DNA of 64,000 nucleotides from the NCBI RefSeq assembly GCF_018129965.1, contig NZ_JAFCKW010000002.1, positions 248,001 through 312,000 on the forward strand, read 5' to 3'. Positions 53,362-63,845 of this stretch are shown in pieces; positions within the stretch are counted from its first letter, which is position 1; each line of letters starts with the position of its first letter. Made by a program: the position numbers and the translations under genes. The notes under the pieces are model-generated. The model ran no database searches. It saw nothing but the letters and a program-made list of their open reading frames with translations, and was not told the origin of the DNA. This DNA comes from Bradyrhizobium diazoefficiens (GTDB lineage Bacteria > Pseudomonadota > Alphaproteobacteria > Rhizobiales > Xanthobacteraceae).

Positions 53362-53466
53362 CTGGACCTATTCAAGCGTTCTGGCGACCTGCTCGCATTG
53401 ACCCGCATTTTTGCGGCCGATACCAACGGCTTCATCGTTCGTCGAAGTGAATGAACGAAAAGCAAT

Positions 53467-55890
53467 ATGGGGCGCGTTGGAATGGGGCAGGTGATCGCAC
53501 CGAAGTCGTTGCGTTCGGTCGCAACTTTGGATTGGATGGATGAGAAATCGTCGACGGGGTCCGGCAAGACGGTCTCGGCGGTCGCGAGCTTGATGGCGGT
53601 GGCGTCGGTGTCGACCGGCGCGCAGGCGCAGCAATCGAATCTGCCGCCGGTGACGGTCGATGCTCCCGTCGAGCGTCCGCGTCCTGCGGCCTCGAAGCCG
53701 ACGGCGGATCAGATCCGCGCGCGCAATGCGCTGCGCCGCGCAGCGCAGCGCCAGCAGGCGCAGCAGAGCGCCGCCGTCACGCCGGGCGCCGTCGGCGCCG
53801 CAGACCGCAATCCCTATGCGGATCCGGCCGCGCCGTACAAGGTCGATCGCGTCCAGGCCTCGGGCAAGTTTCCCGAACCCCTCCTGAATACGCCCAAGAC
53901 CATCACCGTGCTCAGCAAGGAAGTGCTCGAGGACAAGAATGCCACCACGCTGAAGGAAATCGGACGCTCGACCGCCGGCGTGACCCTTGGATCAGGCGAG
54001 GGCGGCAACGCGTTCGGCGACCGCTTCTTCATCCGCGGTTTCGATGCGCGCAACGACGTCTTCATCGACGGAATCCGCGACCCCGCGGTCTCGATCCGCG
54101 AGAACTTCTTCACCGAGCAGCTCGAGATCCTGCGCGGTCCGGCCTCGTCCTATGCCGGGCGCGGTACGGCGGGCGGCGCCATCAACATCGTCACCAAGCA
54201 GGCGACCGATCGCAACTTCCAGAACGCCGAGACCACGTTCGGCACCGACATGACCAAGCGTGTCACGATCGACGTCAACCAGGTCATCGACCCCACCTTC
54301 TCTGTGCGCGTCGGCGGGCTGTTCCAGGACGCCAACGTGGCCGGCCGCAACTACGTGACCGACAATCGCTGGGGTACTTTCATCTCGACCAAATACGCAC
54401 CGACCAACGACTTCAAGATCACCACGAACTACGTCCACACCGACCTCAGCGGCTACCCGGATTTCGGCGTGCCCTATTACAAGCAGGGCAACGTGCCGGC
54501 CACCGAAGCCGGCATTCCGCGCGGGACCTGGTACGGCCTGCTCAATCGCGACTTCCAGACTGCGCGGCAGGATTTCGGCACGTTGACGGCCGAGTACAAG
54601 CCGACCAACAACATCACCCTGACCAGCCGGACCCGGATGGAGCAGTCGACGCTGGAATATATCGGCACCTTGCCGCAGTCGCCCACCACGACCAACCCCG
54701 ATCCGACCAAGTGGACGATCACGGCGAGTGCGCAGAGCCGTAACCAGTGGGTCGACGTGATCGCGAACCAGGAAGACGCCACGTTCAAGTTCGACACCGG
54801 GCCGGTCAAGCACACCGCGGTGACCGGGCTCGAGGTCTCGAACGAGCGTATCGGCATCGGCCGCTACAACGGACTTGCGTCCGAAGTGAACGGAAGCGGG
54901 TTCACCAGCAGTGGGGCCTTGACGCTGCAGAACATGTACTCGCCGGGCTACACCTACACCTCCGGCCCGTTCAACCCGGTGCTGACCGGCGATCCGACTC
55001 GCTACAATGTCGACAGCGGGGCCGTCTACGCGATGGACACAGCGAACTGGGAAGACACCATCATCGTCAACGGCGGCGTTCGCTGGGACAGTTATAAGCT
55101 GAAATCGTCGATCGCGGCTGCTTCCAGCAGCGTCGACTCGGCCTTCGTCAACTACAACGCCGGCATCGTCTACAAGCCTGTTCCGATCGGCAGTCTCTAT
55201 GCGGCCTACGCGACCTCGACCAATCCGTTCGGTTCCGAGCTCGACGCAACCGGTACGGATTACGGTTCGTCTCCACCGACCGGCACGACCATCCTCGGGC
55301 CCGAGCAGAACAAGGCAGCCGAAGTCGGCACCAAGTGGGAGCTGTTTGATCGCCATCTGCTGGTGAGCGGCGCACTGTTCCACACGACCAAGGACAACGC
55401 CCGCGAGACCGTGGGTACGACGCTGACCTCGGGCGCGGCCTACCGGATTCAGGGCATCGACATCGAAGCCAGCGGCAAGCTGACCGATCGCTGGAGCGTT
55501 TTCGGCGGCATCGTGCTGATGGATTCGAAGGTCACCAAGAGCAACATCGCCAGCAATATCGGCCTGCAGCTCGCCAACGTCGCGCATCAGTCGTTCAGCC
55601 TGCTCACCAAGTACAAGTTCGACGGCGATTGGGAGGTCGGCGGCCAGGCCGTGTTCCGCTCCAAGGTCTATGGCGGCACCTTCGGCGCCAACACCGGCAC
55701 GCTGATTCCGAGCTACTGGCGGTTCGACGCATTCGTCGAGAAGAAGATCGACAAGAACTGGACCATGAAGCTCTACGCGCAGAACCTCACCAACAAGCTC
55801 TATTACGACACGCTCTATCGCAGCGCGGCACCGTTCGTCGCGGTCGCGCCGGGGCGGGCGTTCTACCTCGTGACGTCGGCGAAGTTCTGA
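53467..55890 (+). CDS. TonB-dependent siderophore receptor (Fiu/PiuA-like)
   Basis: 807-residue outer-membrane receptor. An unusually long N-terminus (~30 residues) precedes the signal-like [17 protein letters not shown] Pro/Gln/Arg-rich linker (~60-115) leads to the plug ([35 protein letters not shown]) and a beta-barrel ending with aromatic F (VTSAKF). Placement beside a PiuC-type hydroxylase resembles piuA-piuC and fiu-ybiX, suggesting catecholate siderophores. A downstream ATG at 53536 gives a more standard signal peptide. Confidence 0.93.
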   Translation: MGRVGMGQVIAPKSLRSVATLDWMDEKSSTGSGKTVSAVASLMAVASVSTGAQAQQSNLPPVTVDAPVERPRPAASKPTADQIRARNALRRAAQRQQAQQSAAVTPGAVGAADRNPYADPAAPYKVDRVQASGKFPEPLLNTPKTITVLSKEVLEDKNATTLKEIGRSTAGVTLGSGEGGNAFGDRFFIRGFDARNDVFIDGIRDPAVSIRENFFTEQLEILRGPASSYAGRGTAGGAINIVTKQATDRNFQNAETTFGTDMTKRVTIDVNQVIDPTFSVRVGGLFQDANVAGRNYVTDNRWGTFISTKYAPTNDFKITTNYVHTDLSGYPDFGVPYYKQGNVPATEAGIPRGTWYGLLNRDFQTARQDFGTLTAEYKPTNNITLTSRTRMEQSTLEYIGTLPQSPTTTNPDPTKWTITASAQSRNQWVDVIANQEDATFKFDTGPVKHTAVTGLEVSNERIGIGRYNGLASEVNGSGFTSSGALTLQNMYSPGYTYTSGPFNPVLTGDPTRYNVDSGAVYAMDTANWEDTIIVNGGVRWDSYKLKSSIAAASSSVDSAFVNYNAGIVYKPVPIGSLYAAYATSTNPFGSELDATGTDYGSSPPTGTTILGPEQNKAAEVGTKWELFDRHLLVSGALFHTTKDNARETVGTTLTSGAAYRIQGIDIEASGKLTDRWSVFGGIVLMDSKVTKSNIASNIGLQLANVAHQSFSLLTKYKFDGDWEVGGQAVFRSKVYGGTFGANTGTLIPSYWRFDAFVEKKIDKNWTMKLYAQNLTNKLYYDTLYRSAAPFVAVAPGRAFYLVTSAKF

Positions 55891-55892
55891 TC

Positions 55893-56578
55893 ATGTTGAC
55901 ATGCCTGCCTGGCGTGCTGAGCAAGGATGATGTGGCGGATTTCCGCCGCATCATGGATGCCAGCGAGTGGGAGGACGGCCGCTCGACCGCGGGCGCGCAG
56001 TCGGCGATGGTCAAGCGCAACGAGCAACTGCCGCCGGATGGCGATGTCGCGCGCAAACTCGGCAACCGCATCATCTCGGCGCTGACCTCGAACCCGCGCT
56101 TCATCGCGGCGGCCGTGCCGCTGCAGATCTTCCCGCCGCTGTTCAACCGCTATGTGGCGAGCGGCGGCCACCATTTCGGCCTGCATGTCGACAATGCGAT
56201 CCGTGGCGACCGCCTGACCGGCCTTCGCATCCGCACAGACCTGTCGGTGACGCTGTTCCTCGCCGAACCGGAAGAGTACGATGGTGGCGAACTTGTGATC
56301 GAGGACACCTACGGTTCGCACGAAGTCAAGTTGCCAGCCGGCGACTGCGTGCTCTATCCCTCCACCAGCCTGCATCTCGTGACCCCGGTGACGCGGGGAG
56401 CGCGGGTTGCGTCTTTCTTCTGGTTGCAGAGCATGATACGGGACGATCAAGCCCGCAGCATGATCTTCGACCTCGACACCGCGATACAGGCGCTGGTGGA
56501 ACGGCTCGGGCGCGATGATCCCGAAACGGTCAAATTGACGGGTATCTATCACAATCTCATTCGCTACTGGGCCGAAGT

Positions 56579-56582
<4 letters not shown>
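55893..56582 (+). CDS. Fe(II)/2-oxoglutarate PKHD-type hydroxylase (PiuC/YbiX)
   Basis: 229 residues, the usual PiuC length. The 2-His-1-Asp facial triad is His/Asp in FGLHVDNA and the distal His in [14 protein letters not shown], whose Arg binds 2-oxoglutarate. It starts two bases after the receptor stop and overlaps exbB by four bases. The physiological substrate is unknown; it accompanies catecholate receptors. Confidence 0.92.
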
Positions 56583-57520
<938 letters not shown>

Positions 57521-57523
57521 GCC

Positions 57524-57991
57524 ATGGCCGTTTCGCTCGCTGACAACGACGACGACGACGATTTCAACGAAACGCATGACATCAACGTCACGCCGTTCAT
57601 CGACGTCATGTTGGTGCTGCTGATCATCTTCATGGTCGCAGCTCCGTTGTCGACGGTCGACCTGCCGATCGATCTGCCGACGTCGACATCGACGCCGCAG
57701 AAGAAGCCGGACAAGCCGACCTATGTCAGCATCAAGCCGGATCTGTCGGTTGCGATCGGGGAGACGTTCGTCAAGCGCGTCGATCTCGTCAGTGCGCTCG
57801 ACAACACGCCGGACATGAGCAGGGACAAATACATCTTCCTGCGCGCCGATCGCGCCGTGCCGTATGGCGAGCTGATGGCCGTGCTGGAGTTCCTCAACAA
57901 GGGGGGCTATTCCAAGGTCAAGCTGGTGACGCTGGAAGGCGTCCCCGGGGCAGCGCCGCAAGGTGCGCCGGCGGAAGCACCGAAGCCGTGA
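57524..57991 (+). CDS. exbD: TonB-system transporter ExbD
   Basis: 155 residues. An acidic N-terminus (DNDDDDDFNE) precedes NVTPFIDVMLVLLIIFMVAAP, where the Asp carries the motor proton, followed by a periplasmic domain (~60-140). A low-complexity Ala/Pro tail ends it. It lies three bases after exbB. Confidence 0.95.
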   Translation: MAVSLADNDDDDDFNETHDINVTPFIDVMLVLLIIFMVAAPLSTVDLPIDLPTSTSTPQKKPDKPTYVSIKPDLSVAIGETFVKRVDLVSALDNTPDMSRDKYIFLRADRAVPYGELMAVLEFLNKGGYSKVKLVTLEGVPGAAPQGAPAEAPKP

Positions 57992-58001
57992 CGAGCGCTT
58001 G

Positions 58002-58769
58002 ATGCCGATGTTCGATTACGAACTGAAACCGTCTCGCAAGCTGTGGGTGTTTGCCGCAGTGGGGGCGCTCGCGCTCCATCTGGGCGGTGCGGCGCTGGCG
58101 CTGGCCTATCTGCGCAATGACGAGCCGGATTTCATCGCGGATCCGCAAGGCATCGAGGTCGGACTCGAGACCATGTCGCCCAATGGCGAACCCAGCGAAT
58201 TGCCGCCGGGACCCGACTCGAACGAGTCGGTGGCCTCGCCCGAACTGACCGAGCAGAAGGCCGAGCTCAAGGAGAGCAGCCTTCCCAAGGACGTCCCGAT
58301 GGAGGTCGCGGACGCCGACCGGGCCGTGACGATGAACGAGACCAAGAAGCCGGTCGAGGAGGAGACAAAGGAATCGGTTGTTCCCACGACCGCCTCTGTG
58401 GCTTCGCCCGCTGCCGAAGCGACGGCGATGCCGACCTCGGACGCCGAAAAGAAGAGCGATCGCTCGGTCCGCATTCGCCAGGGCTGGGAAAAGGACCTGG
58501 TCGCGCATCTCGACCGGCACAAGCGCTATCCCAAGGGCCTGGTCAAGGCCGCCGAACTCTCGGTTCGGATGACGCTCGACCGGCTCGGCCATGTGGTCGA
58601 TGTGGTCATCGAGAAAGGCTCGGGCGATCCGGCGTTCGACGAGGCCGCGATCGGAATGGTCAGGCGCTCCGATCCCGTCCCGACCCCGCCGGCACTGGTC
58701 GCCGACGAAGGGCTGACCTTCGTCCTGCCGGTGCTGTTCAGGAAGAACGGGAAGGGCGGTAAGGGATAG
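58002..58769 (+). CDS. tonB: Energy transducer TonB
   Basis: 255 residues. N-terminal membrane anchor (~13-36), acidic Glu/Ser-rich linker (~45-160) with fewer prolines than usual, and a C-terminal TonB domain (WEKDLVAHLDRHKRYPKG, then VEKGSGDPAFDEAA-like stretch). It transmits ExbBD motion to the receptor. Start ATG 58002 is 10 bp after exbD. Last gene of the operon, followed by a terminator hairpin. Confidence 0.92.
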   Translation: MPMFDYELKPSRKLWVFAAVGALALHLGGAALALAYLRNDEPDFIADPQGIEVGLETMSPNGEPSELPPGPDSNESVASPELTEQKAELKESSLPKDVPMEVADADRAVTMNETKKPVEEETKESVVPTTASVASPAAEATAMPTSDAEKKSDRSVRIRQGWEKDLVAHLDRHKRYPKGLVKAAELSVRMTLDRLGHVVDVVIEKGSGDPAFDEAAIGMVRRSDPVPTPPALVADEGLTFVLPVLFRKNGKGGKG

Positions 58770-58830
58770 GACCGCCCCTCGGCGCCGGACAGCATCGGGA
58801 CCGAGTCCATCATTCAACAGCAGACAATCC

Positions 58831-58861
58831 AAAGGGGCGTGCCAATCAGGCAAGCCCCTTT
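58831..58861. terminator. Bidirectional terminator hairpin between tonB and repeat exoprotein
   Basis: AAAGGGGC (58831-58838) pairs with GCCCCTTT (58854-58861), extended by GCC/GGC in the loop; a short T-rich tail follows. The convergent genes both end close to it. Confidence 0.75.
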
Positions 58862-58885
58862 GATTTTCTTACGTTTCGCCCGGGC

Positions 58886-61021
58886 CTACGCCGTGTGCGA
58901 GATCGACAGCTGGGCCTGCGGCTGGTCCACCGGATTGGTGATGACCGAACCGCCATTGCCGTCGGCGGCCAATGCGAAGTCCGCGGCGCTGTACTGGCCG
59001 AGCAGTTGCAGCGAGGCGGTATGAACGCCGTCGGAGACCGTCAACGTGCCGCCGGTGTTCCCGGCGTTGGCCGCATAGGCAAGCGAGGTGGTCTCGTTGA
59101 AGGCGATGTCGCCGAGGTCGAGCTGAACGCCATCCTGCCAGCCGGAGATCGTTCCGCTGAAGGCCGACGACTGGTCGAGCACCAGCTTGGCCGAGGCTCC
59201 GCCAAAAGTGACGTCGGTCAACGTCGCGCCGGTGTGGATATACTCGAGACCGCCCGCACCGATGGTGGTGCTGCTGGCGCTGCCACCGGCACCGACATAC
59301 TGCGCACCTGAAACGATCGTGGTGTTGCTGGCCGTGCCCCAGACTTGCTGAACGCCGCCGTCGATGGTCGTGCCGATGGCGCTGCCCCAGTCGATCTGCA
59401 CGCCGCCGGTGCTCACGGTCGTGCCGATAACTGTTCCGCCCGCATAGACGTGCTGCTCCGCTCCGCCGCCGATGACGTAATCGGTTGCCGTTCCGTAGAT
59501 ATATTGATGGCTGCCGGCGCCGAACGTCCGGCTGCTGGCGGTGCCGTACACGTAGTTCGAGACGCCGGTGTTGCCGGCGGCGTCGGTGACGATGAGATCG
59601 ATCGCGGTGTTGAACTGGTCCCAGGACAGCGCGGCGTTCCAGGCCCCGTTGTTGCCGACCGTCACCGTCGTGCTCCAGCCAGCGTTTTGCGACGTGCCGT
59701 CGCGCAGCGTGAGGGTCTGGCCCGCGGCATCGGCGTCAACCGTACCGGAGAGGCCGGCAACCCAGGGGCTTGTCGCGTCCACGCCCGTCAGGACCGGCAC
59801 CGGCTTCACGGTATCGACCGAGAAGAGCTGCGCCTTGACGTCGGCTTCGTTGACATCCTGCCAGGTGACGACGAAGCGGCCGTCGGCCGAGCCGGCGATC
59901 GAGGGATGCGACTGATCGGACGACGTGCTGGTGTTGACCAGCAATTCGCCTCCGACCTTCCGCCCGTCCGCTGAAAATACCTGCAGCTTGATGCTGCTGC
60001 CGCTGGAATCGCCACCCGTGCCGCTCCAGTCCTGCCAGGCGATGGCGAAATCACCGTTGCTGAGCGCGGTCACGGTCGGCGTGAACTGAGAGTTGGCCGT
60101 CGTCGTGTTGACGAGGAATTCGCTGCCGACCTTGCTGCCGTCGGCCGCATAGATCTGCGCCTTGATGCCGCTGCCGCTGCTGTCGCCGCCAACCTGGCTG
60201 AAATCGTACCAGGTCACGACGAAGCCGCCATTGGGCAGTGCCGAGATGGTCGGCTTGAGCTGGTCGGAGGCGGTTGCGGTGTTGACCAGGAATTCGTCGC
60301 CGACCTTGCTGCCATCTGCGGCAAACATCTGCGCCTTGACGCTGGTCGCATCGCTGTCGCCGAGCGTTCCGCTCAGATCTTCCCAGGTCACGACAAACCC
60401 GCCATTGGCGAGCCCGGTGATGGTCGCGTTGTCCTGGCTGCCCCCGGTCTGGGTGTTGACGAGGAATTCCGATCCGACCTTGCTGCCGTCGGCCGCGAAC
60501 AGCTGCGCCTTGATGCTGGTGCCGTCGTCGTCGCCGCCTTCGCCGCTGTCGTCGGTCCAGGTGATGGCGAAGCCGCCATTGGCGAGGGCTGCGACGGTTG
60601 GCGCGTATTGCGAATAGGACGTCGCGGTGTTGACGAGGGTTTCCGAGCCGACCAGGGTGCCGTCGGCCGCAAACACCTGAGCCTTGATGCTGGTGCCGTC
60701 GCTGTCACCGAGCGTCTGGCTGTTGTCCGACCAGGTGACGACGAAGCCGCCGTTGGAAAGGCCCGTGATCACCGGGGCGAGCTGGTTGTCGGCGGTCTGG
60801 GTGTTGACGCGGAATTCCGAACCGACCTTGGTGCCGTCGGCGGCAAAGATCTGCGCCTTGATGCTGGTGCCGCTGGCATCGCCCAGCGTTCCGCTGGCGT
60901 CATCCCAGCTGACCACGTAGCCGCCATTGGCGAGCGCGGTGACGGTCGGCGCCTCCTGGCTGCCGGTCTGGTTGGTGTTCACGGAGATTTCGGAGCCGAC
61001 TTTTACAACGGGAGCAGCCAT
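58886..61021 (-). CDS. Large repeat-containing exported protein (type I-secreted adhesin-like)
   Basis: 711 residues without a signal peptide. Residues 7-404 are seven tandem ~58-residue beta-repeats (KVGSEFLVNT...NGGFVVTW...GTSIKAQ.FAADG). A Big-like domain (~405-500) follows, then AIDA/beta-roll-like short repeats (VSTGGVQ, TIDGGVQ; ~505-620) and a C-terminal ~85-residue domain (FSGTISGWQDGVQLDLGDI) seen in rhizobial type I-secreted proteins. No RTX nonapeptides were seen. Secretion by an ABC exporter elsewhere is inferred. Confidence 0.72.
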   Translation of the reverse strand: MAAPVVKVGSEISVNTNQTGSQEAPTVTALANGGYVVSWDDASGTLGDASGTSIKAQIFAADGTKVGSEFRVNTQTADNQLAPVITGLSNGGFVVTWSDNSQTLGDSDGTSIKAQVFAADGTLVGSETLVNTATSYSQYAPTVAALANGGFAITWTDDSGEGGDDDGTSIKAQLFAADGSKVGSEFLVNTQTGGSQDNATITGLANGGFVVTWEDLSGTLGDSDATSVKAQMFAADGSKVGDEFLVNTATASDQLKPTISALPNGGFVVTWYDFSQVGGDSSGSGIKAQIYAADGSKVGSEFLVNTTTANSQFTPTVTALSNGDFAIAWQDWSGTGGDSSGSSIKLQVFSADGRKVGGELLVNTSTSSDQSHPSIAGSADGRFVVTWQDVNEADVKAQLFSVDTVKPVPVLTGVDATSPWVAGLSGTVDADAAGQTLTLRDGTSQNAGWSTTVTVGNNGAWNAALSWDQFNTAIDLIVTDAAGNTGVSNYVYGTASSRTFGAGSHQYIYGTATDYVIGGGAEQHVYAGGTVIGTTVSTGGVQIDWGSAIGTTIDGGVQQVWGTASNTTIVSGAQYVGAGGSASSTTIGAGGLEYIHTGATLTDVTFGGASAKLVLDQSSAFSGTISGWQDGVQLDLGDIAFNETTSLAYAANAGNTGGTLTVSDGVHTASLQLLGQYSAADFALAADGNGGSVITNPVDQPQAQLSISHTA
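59810..61003 (-). repeat. Seven tandem coding repeats, period 174 bp
   Basis: Six full 58-residue units and one shortened unit inside the exoprotein gene. Units share GSE.LVNT, NGGFVVTW, GD.DGTSIKAQ and FAADG blocks. Divergence between units argues against very recent expansion. Confidence 0.85.
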
Positions 61022-61117
61022 AGTTCTGGATCGCTTTCATTCAAACTGTGCCGACAGCGGATGTCGTCCGCAGGTGTGCGGCAATAAGTTGCGAGAGCGT
61101 CCGTATTGCATCGCAGT

Positions 61118-61138
61118 ATATCATAAATTTGATGATAT
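61118..61138. promoter_or_regulatory. AT-rich palindrome upstream of exoprotein gene
   Basis: ATATCAT (61118-61124) and ATGATAT (61132-61138) are perfect inverted arms around AAATTTG, about 100 bp before the exoprotein start. Possible operator in a 280-bp gap. Confidence 0.4.
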
Positions 61139-61228
61139 GTTATGTATTATGTGAATGGCGGTGCCGTGGTGGAATTGCAGCCATCTGCGCACAGGCAACG
61201 CCGCCACGGCCGCCCGCGACGAACATCC

Positions 61229-61263
61229 AAAAAAAATGTGGAGCTCGTCGAAACGAACTCCAC
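61229..61263 (-). terminator. Rho-independent terminator of the metallophosphoesterase gene
   Basis: On the minus strand an 11-bp stem with one mismatch (61238-61263, loop TTCG) is followed by an eight-T run (61229-61236). It lies about 40 bp after the phosphoesterase stop. Textbook intrinsic terminator. Confidence 0.88.
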
Positions 61264-61304
61264 ATCGTCTGTGTCGATGGTCGCGTCGCCGGGACGCGAT
61301 CAGT

Positions 61305-63362
61305 TCAGCTGCGGCGCGCCGTCAGCCATTGGTCGGGACCGATCGGCCGATAGACCATGCGGATCTCTCCGACTGCGCCGAAGAAGCCGTCGGACAGCAC
61401 CCCATCCCACCAGCCGGCGCCGAGGATCCAGGGCTGCGGCGTGCTCTGCGAGCGCATGCCGATCGCCGCATTGCCCACGTTGCGCAACACTGGCGCGCCG
61501 TCGATGTAGAGGGTGGTGGTGAGGGTCGCCGGATCATTGACGATCGCGACGTGATACCAGTTGTCGCGGATGATCTCGCCGGACCAGTTGGTCTGCGCGT
61601 AGTGCGAAACGGAGGCCGGTACCACTTCCCATTGCACTTCGCGCAGGTTCGAGATGGCGAACAGCACGCTGGACGCCTGCGGATCACCGCCCTGATAGCC
61701 GCCGGGAACGTTGCCGCGGTTGCCGACGCGGCCGAGGATGTTGCCCCATTTGTGCAGGTTTGCGGTCCAGCCGGCCGGAATCTTCACGAAGGCTTCGACC
61801 GTGTAGCCGTTCCAGAAGCTGCGACCGTTGAGCGATGCGCCGGACGCCGTCAGGAAGGCGTTGAGGCGACCGACCGTGTTGTCGGTGTTGAGGAACGACA
61901 CGCTGCCCGCGGCCGAGGACAGACGGTGCTTGTCCGTGGTCCACACCACGTCGCCGAGCTGTGCGGAGGCGACGAGCGCCGCACGCATCAGATTGTTGCC
62001 GCCGGCAACGTCGGGCAGGATCCCGCCGATCGGAACGATCTGGCCGTCGGCAACCGTGGAGGGCACGCGCCAGTGCGCCACGGTATCGGAAACATGCGGA
62101 TAATCCTCGGTATCCGCGGGCAGCACGACTTCCGGCGTTGGCGGATCGACATAGCCGGCGAGCAGGTCGGCGCGCACCGACGGAATGATCGCAGGTCCGG
62201 TGAGGGCCTTGCTCGGGCTGAAGCGCGTGAACCGGGCGAAGCGGCTCTTGAAGTTGATCGGAATGGAGAAGCTGTTGTTCGAGCCCGTCAGTTCGGCATG
62301 ATCGAACTGGTTGAGCGTACTCTTCGGCTTCTGCACCACCCAGGGCGAGAACGACATCACGTCGATCTTGTTGTTGGTGAAGTCGACCTCGTAGAGCCGC
62401 ATCATGGCGTTGCCGCCCTGATAATCCATCTGGTAGTCGACCACCATCTGGTGGACCGTATTGCCGAAATCGTTGGTCTTCGAAAGATACGCCGCGCCAT
62501 GGTAGTGGCCGTTGAGGGTCATGAAGATCTGATCCTTGTCGTGGATCAGCTTGTCCCACAGCATCTTGCCGTAGTCGGTCTCCAGCGGCGACAGGCCGTC
62601 GCTGTCGATGTTGAGGAGCTGGTGGTTGGACAGGATCACCGGCAGCGTCGGGTTGCGGTCGATCACGTCGCGCGCCCAGGCGATGGCGCCGTCCGAGATG
62701 CGCCAGGACAGCGAGAGCACCATGAACTTGACGCCGTTGGCCTGGAAGATGTGGTATTCGTGGAAGCCGCTGCTGTCGCGCTCGCGGAACGTCGATTGCT
62801 GCGCAGCGCGGCTGCTCGGGAACCACTTCAGATAGGGCTCGGCGGCGAGGCTACGCTGGGCGTCGGTGCCCGAATTCTGGTCCCAGGGGTTGTGGTAATC
62901 GTAGTCGGTGACGACGTCGTGGTTGCCGGCGAGGATCGAATACGGGACCTTGGCGTCTTCGAGCTTCTTCATCGCGGCGTCTGCGATGATCCACTGGTTC
63001 GGCTTGTTCTGCTGGTCGACCACGTCACCGAGATGAATGACGAAGCGGATGCCGTATTTGGCGGCGTTGGCTGCGATCCACTGTGTCTGGGCATCGTACG
63101 GCGTCGAGCCGTAGGCCTTCTGAAACTGCTGGCTCTCGTCGGTCGTCGCGTAACGCGAATAGAACTGCGTGTCGGGCAGAACCGCGATGGAGAAGCTGTT
63201 CAATGAAGGAGTGCTGCTCTGCGCCTTGGCCGCACCCGCGCCGAGCGCCAGCACCGAAAGACTGGCGGCGCCCTGAAGGACCGCGCGGCGATCGATCATT
63301 TGGCGCGTGGAAGTGTTGCCGGAACGATGATGTCCGGCGCGGTCGATGTCGTCATTGCTCAT
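61305..63362 (-). CDS. Tat-exported metallophosphoesterase with LamG-like domain
   Basis: 685 residues. A twin-arginine signal (DRRAVLQGAASLSVLALGAGA, ~24-44) directs folded export. The calcineurin-like core shows LPDTQF, LGDVVD, GNHD and NGHYHG, binding two metals. A C-terminal ~200-residue concanavalin/LamG-like sandwich (WNGYTVEAFVKIPAGW; DNWYHVAIVND) likely binds glycan or surface. It hydrolyses phosphoesters outside the cytoplasm; substrate unknown. Preceded by an AT-rich promoter region and followed by a strong terminator. Confidence 0.88.
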   Translation of the reverse strand: MSNDDIDRAGHHRSGNTSTRQMIDRRAVLQGAASLSVLALGAGAAKAQSSTPSLNSFSIAVLPDTQFYSRYATTDESQQFQKAYGSTPYDAQTQWIAANAAKYGIRFVIHLGDVVDQQNKPNQWIIADAAMKKLEDAKVPYSILAGNHDVVTDYDYHNPWDQNSGTDAQRSLAAEPYLKWFPSSRAAQQSTFRERDSSGFHEYHIFQANGVKFMVLSLSWRISDGAIAWARDVIDRNPTLPVILSNHQLLNIDSDGLSPLETDYGKMLWDKLIHDKDQIFMTLNGHYHGAAYLSKTNDFGNTVHQMVVDYQMDYQGGNAMMRLYEVDFTNNKIDVMSFSPWVVQKPKSTLNQFDHAELTGSNNSFSIPINFKSRFARFTRFSPSKALTGPAIIPSVRADLLAGYVDPPTPEVVLPADTEDYPHVSDTVAHWRVPSTVADGQIVPIGGILPDVAGGNNLMRAALVASAQLGDVVWTTDKHRLSSAAGSVSFLNTDNTVGRLNAFLTASGASLNGRSFWNGYTVEAFVKIPAGWTANLHKWGNILGRVGNRGNVPGGYQGGDPQASSVLFAISNLREVQWEVVPASVSHYAQTNWSGEIIRDNWYHVAIVNDPATLTTTLYIDGAPVLRNVGNAAIGMRSQSTPQPWILGAGWWDGVLSDGFFGAVGEIRMVYRPIGPDQWLTARRS

Positions 63363-63689
63363 GGAAGATTGCCTATTGCTGTCCGGTCGCAGTTGCGACG
63401 GTAGGCGGGTCTCTAGCGATCGTAATTAACATAAAGATTAAAGAAATGTATCATAAGTAATGTTATCAAATGAAGGGCGCGGCCATGCGAGATCGGCCAG
63501 CGCCGGCGCGGCAGAGAAGCCGTCGGCGACAAATGCGATGGAGCAGGTTTCGACTTCCTTGTGAGCGGTCGCAGGCAGCCCCGGGCGATCTGTCCCTGCT
63601 GGTCGGCGGCATCGCGGATCCGCGCGCGCCTCGCACGCAGGCGGAGACGCCGCGGCTCGCGACGGATCAATGAGTACGGCTCCTGGAAC
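63363..63689. other. Intergenic region with AT-rich promoter, no supported gene
   Basis: Contains an AT-rich block at about 63420-63470, probably the phosphoesterase promoter. A short plus-strand ORF (63470-63673) is Arg-rich with no family similarity and is not called. Confidence 0.4.
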
Positions 63690-63782
63690 CTAGCGCCAGT
63701 AGAACCGGATCGCGACGTAGACCACGACGAGGCAGACGAGGATCGCGCCAACTGGAAGGCGTTGTTCACTTCTTATATGCAT
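63690..63782 (-). CDS. 30-aa single-span membrane microprotein
   Basis: Small ORF starting MHIRSEQRLPVGAILVCL and ending AIRFYWR. One hydrophobic span (~11-25) with a basic/aromatic C-terminus. The start overlaps a perfect inverted repeat, giving a GGGTGG ribosome-like site only three bases upstream. Evidence is limited to the span and clean stop; function unknown. Confidence 0.35.
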   Translation of the reverse strand: MHIRSEQRLPVGAILVCLVVVYVAIRFYWR

Positions 63783-63807
63783 CGCCACCCAAACGAGGTG
63801 GCGATGC
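63779..63807. terminator. Perfect 11-bp hairpin
   Basis: GCATCGCCACC (63779-63789) pairs perfectly with GGTGGCGATGC (63797-63807), loop of seven bases. No T-run on either side. It lies 39 bp after the MFS gene stop (minus strand), so transcript end or processing is plausible. Confidence 0.5.
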
Positions 63808-63845
63808 CGTTTGCGCGTCTGCTCGGATCCAACCGAGCACGACGT

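Noticed and set aside
53992..55587. 531-codon minus-strand frame inside the iron receptor gene
   Set aside because: Antisense shadow of the TonB-dependent receptor; no motif, Arg/Val/Gly-rich.
59810..61003. Tandem repeats considered as a noncoding satellite
   Set aside because: The 174-bp period keeps the reading frame and conserves residues, so the repeats are protein-coding.
61155..63206. 683-codon plus-strand frame
   Set aside because: Antisense to the metallophosphoesterase, whose metal motifs and Tat signal are clear.
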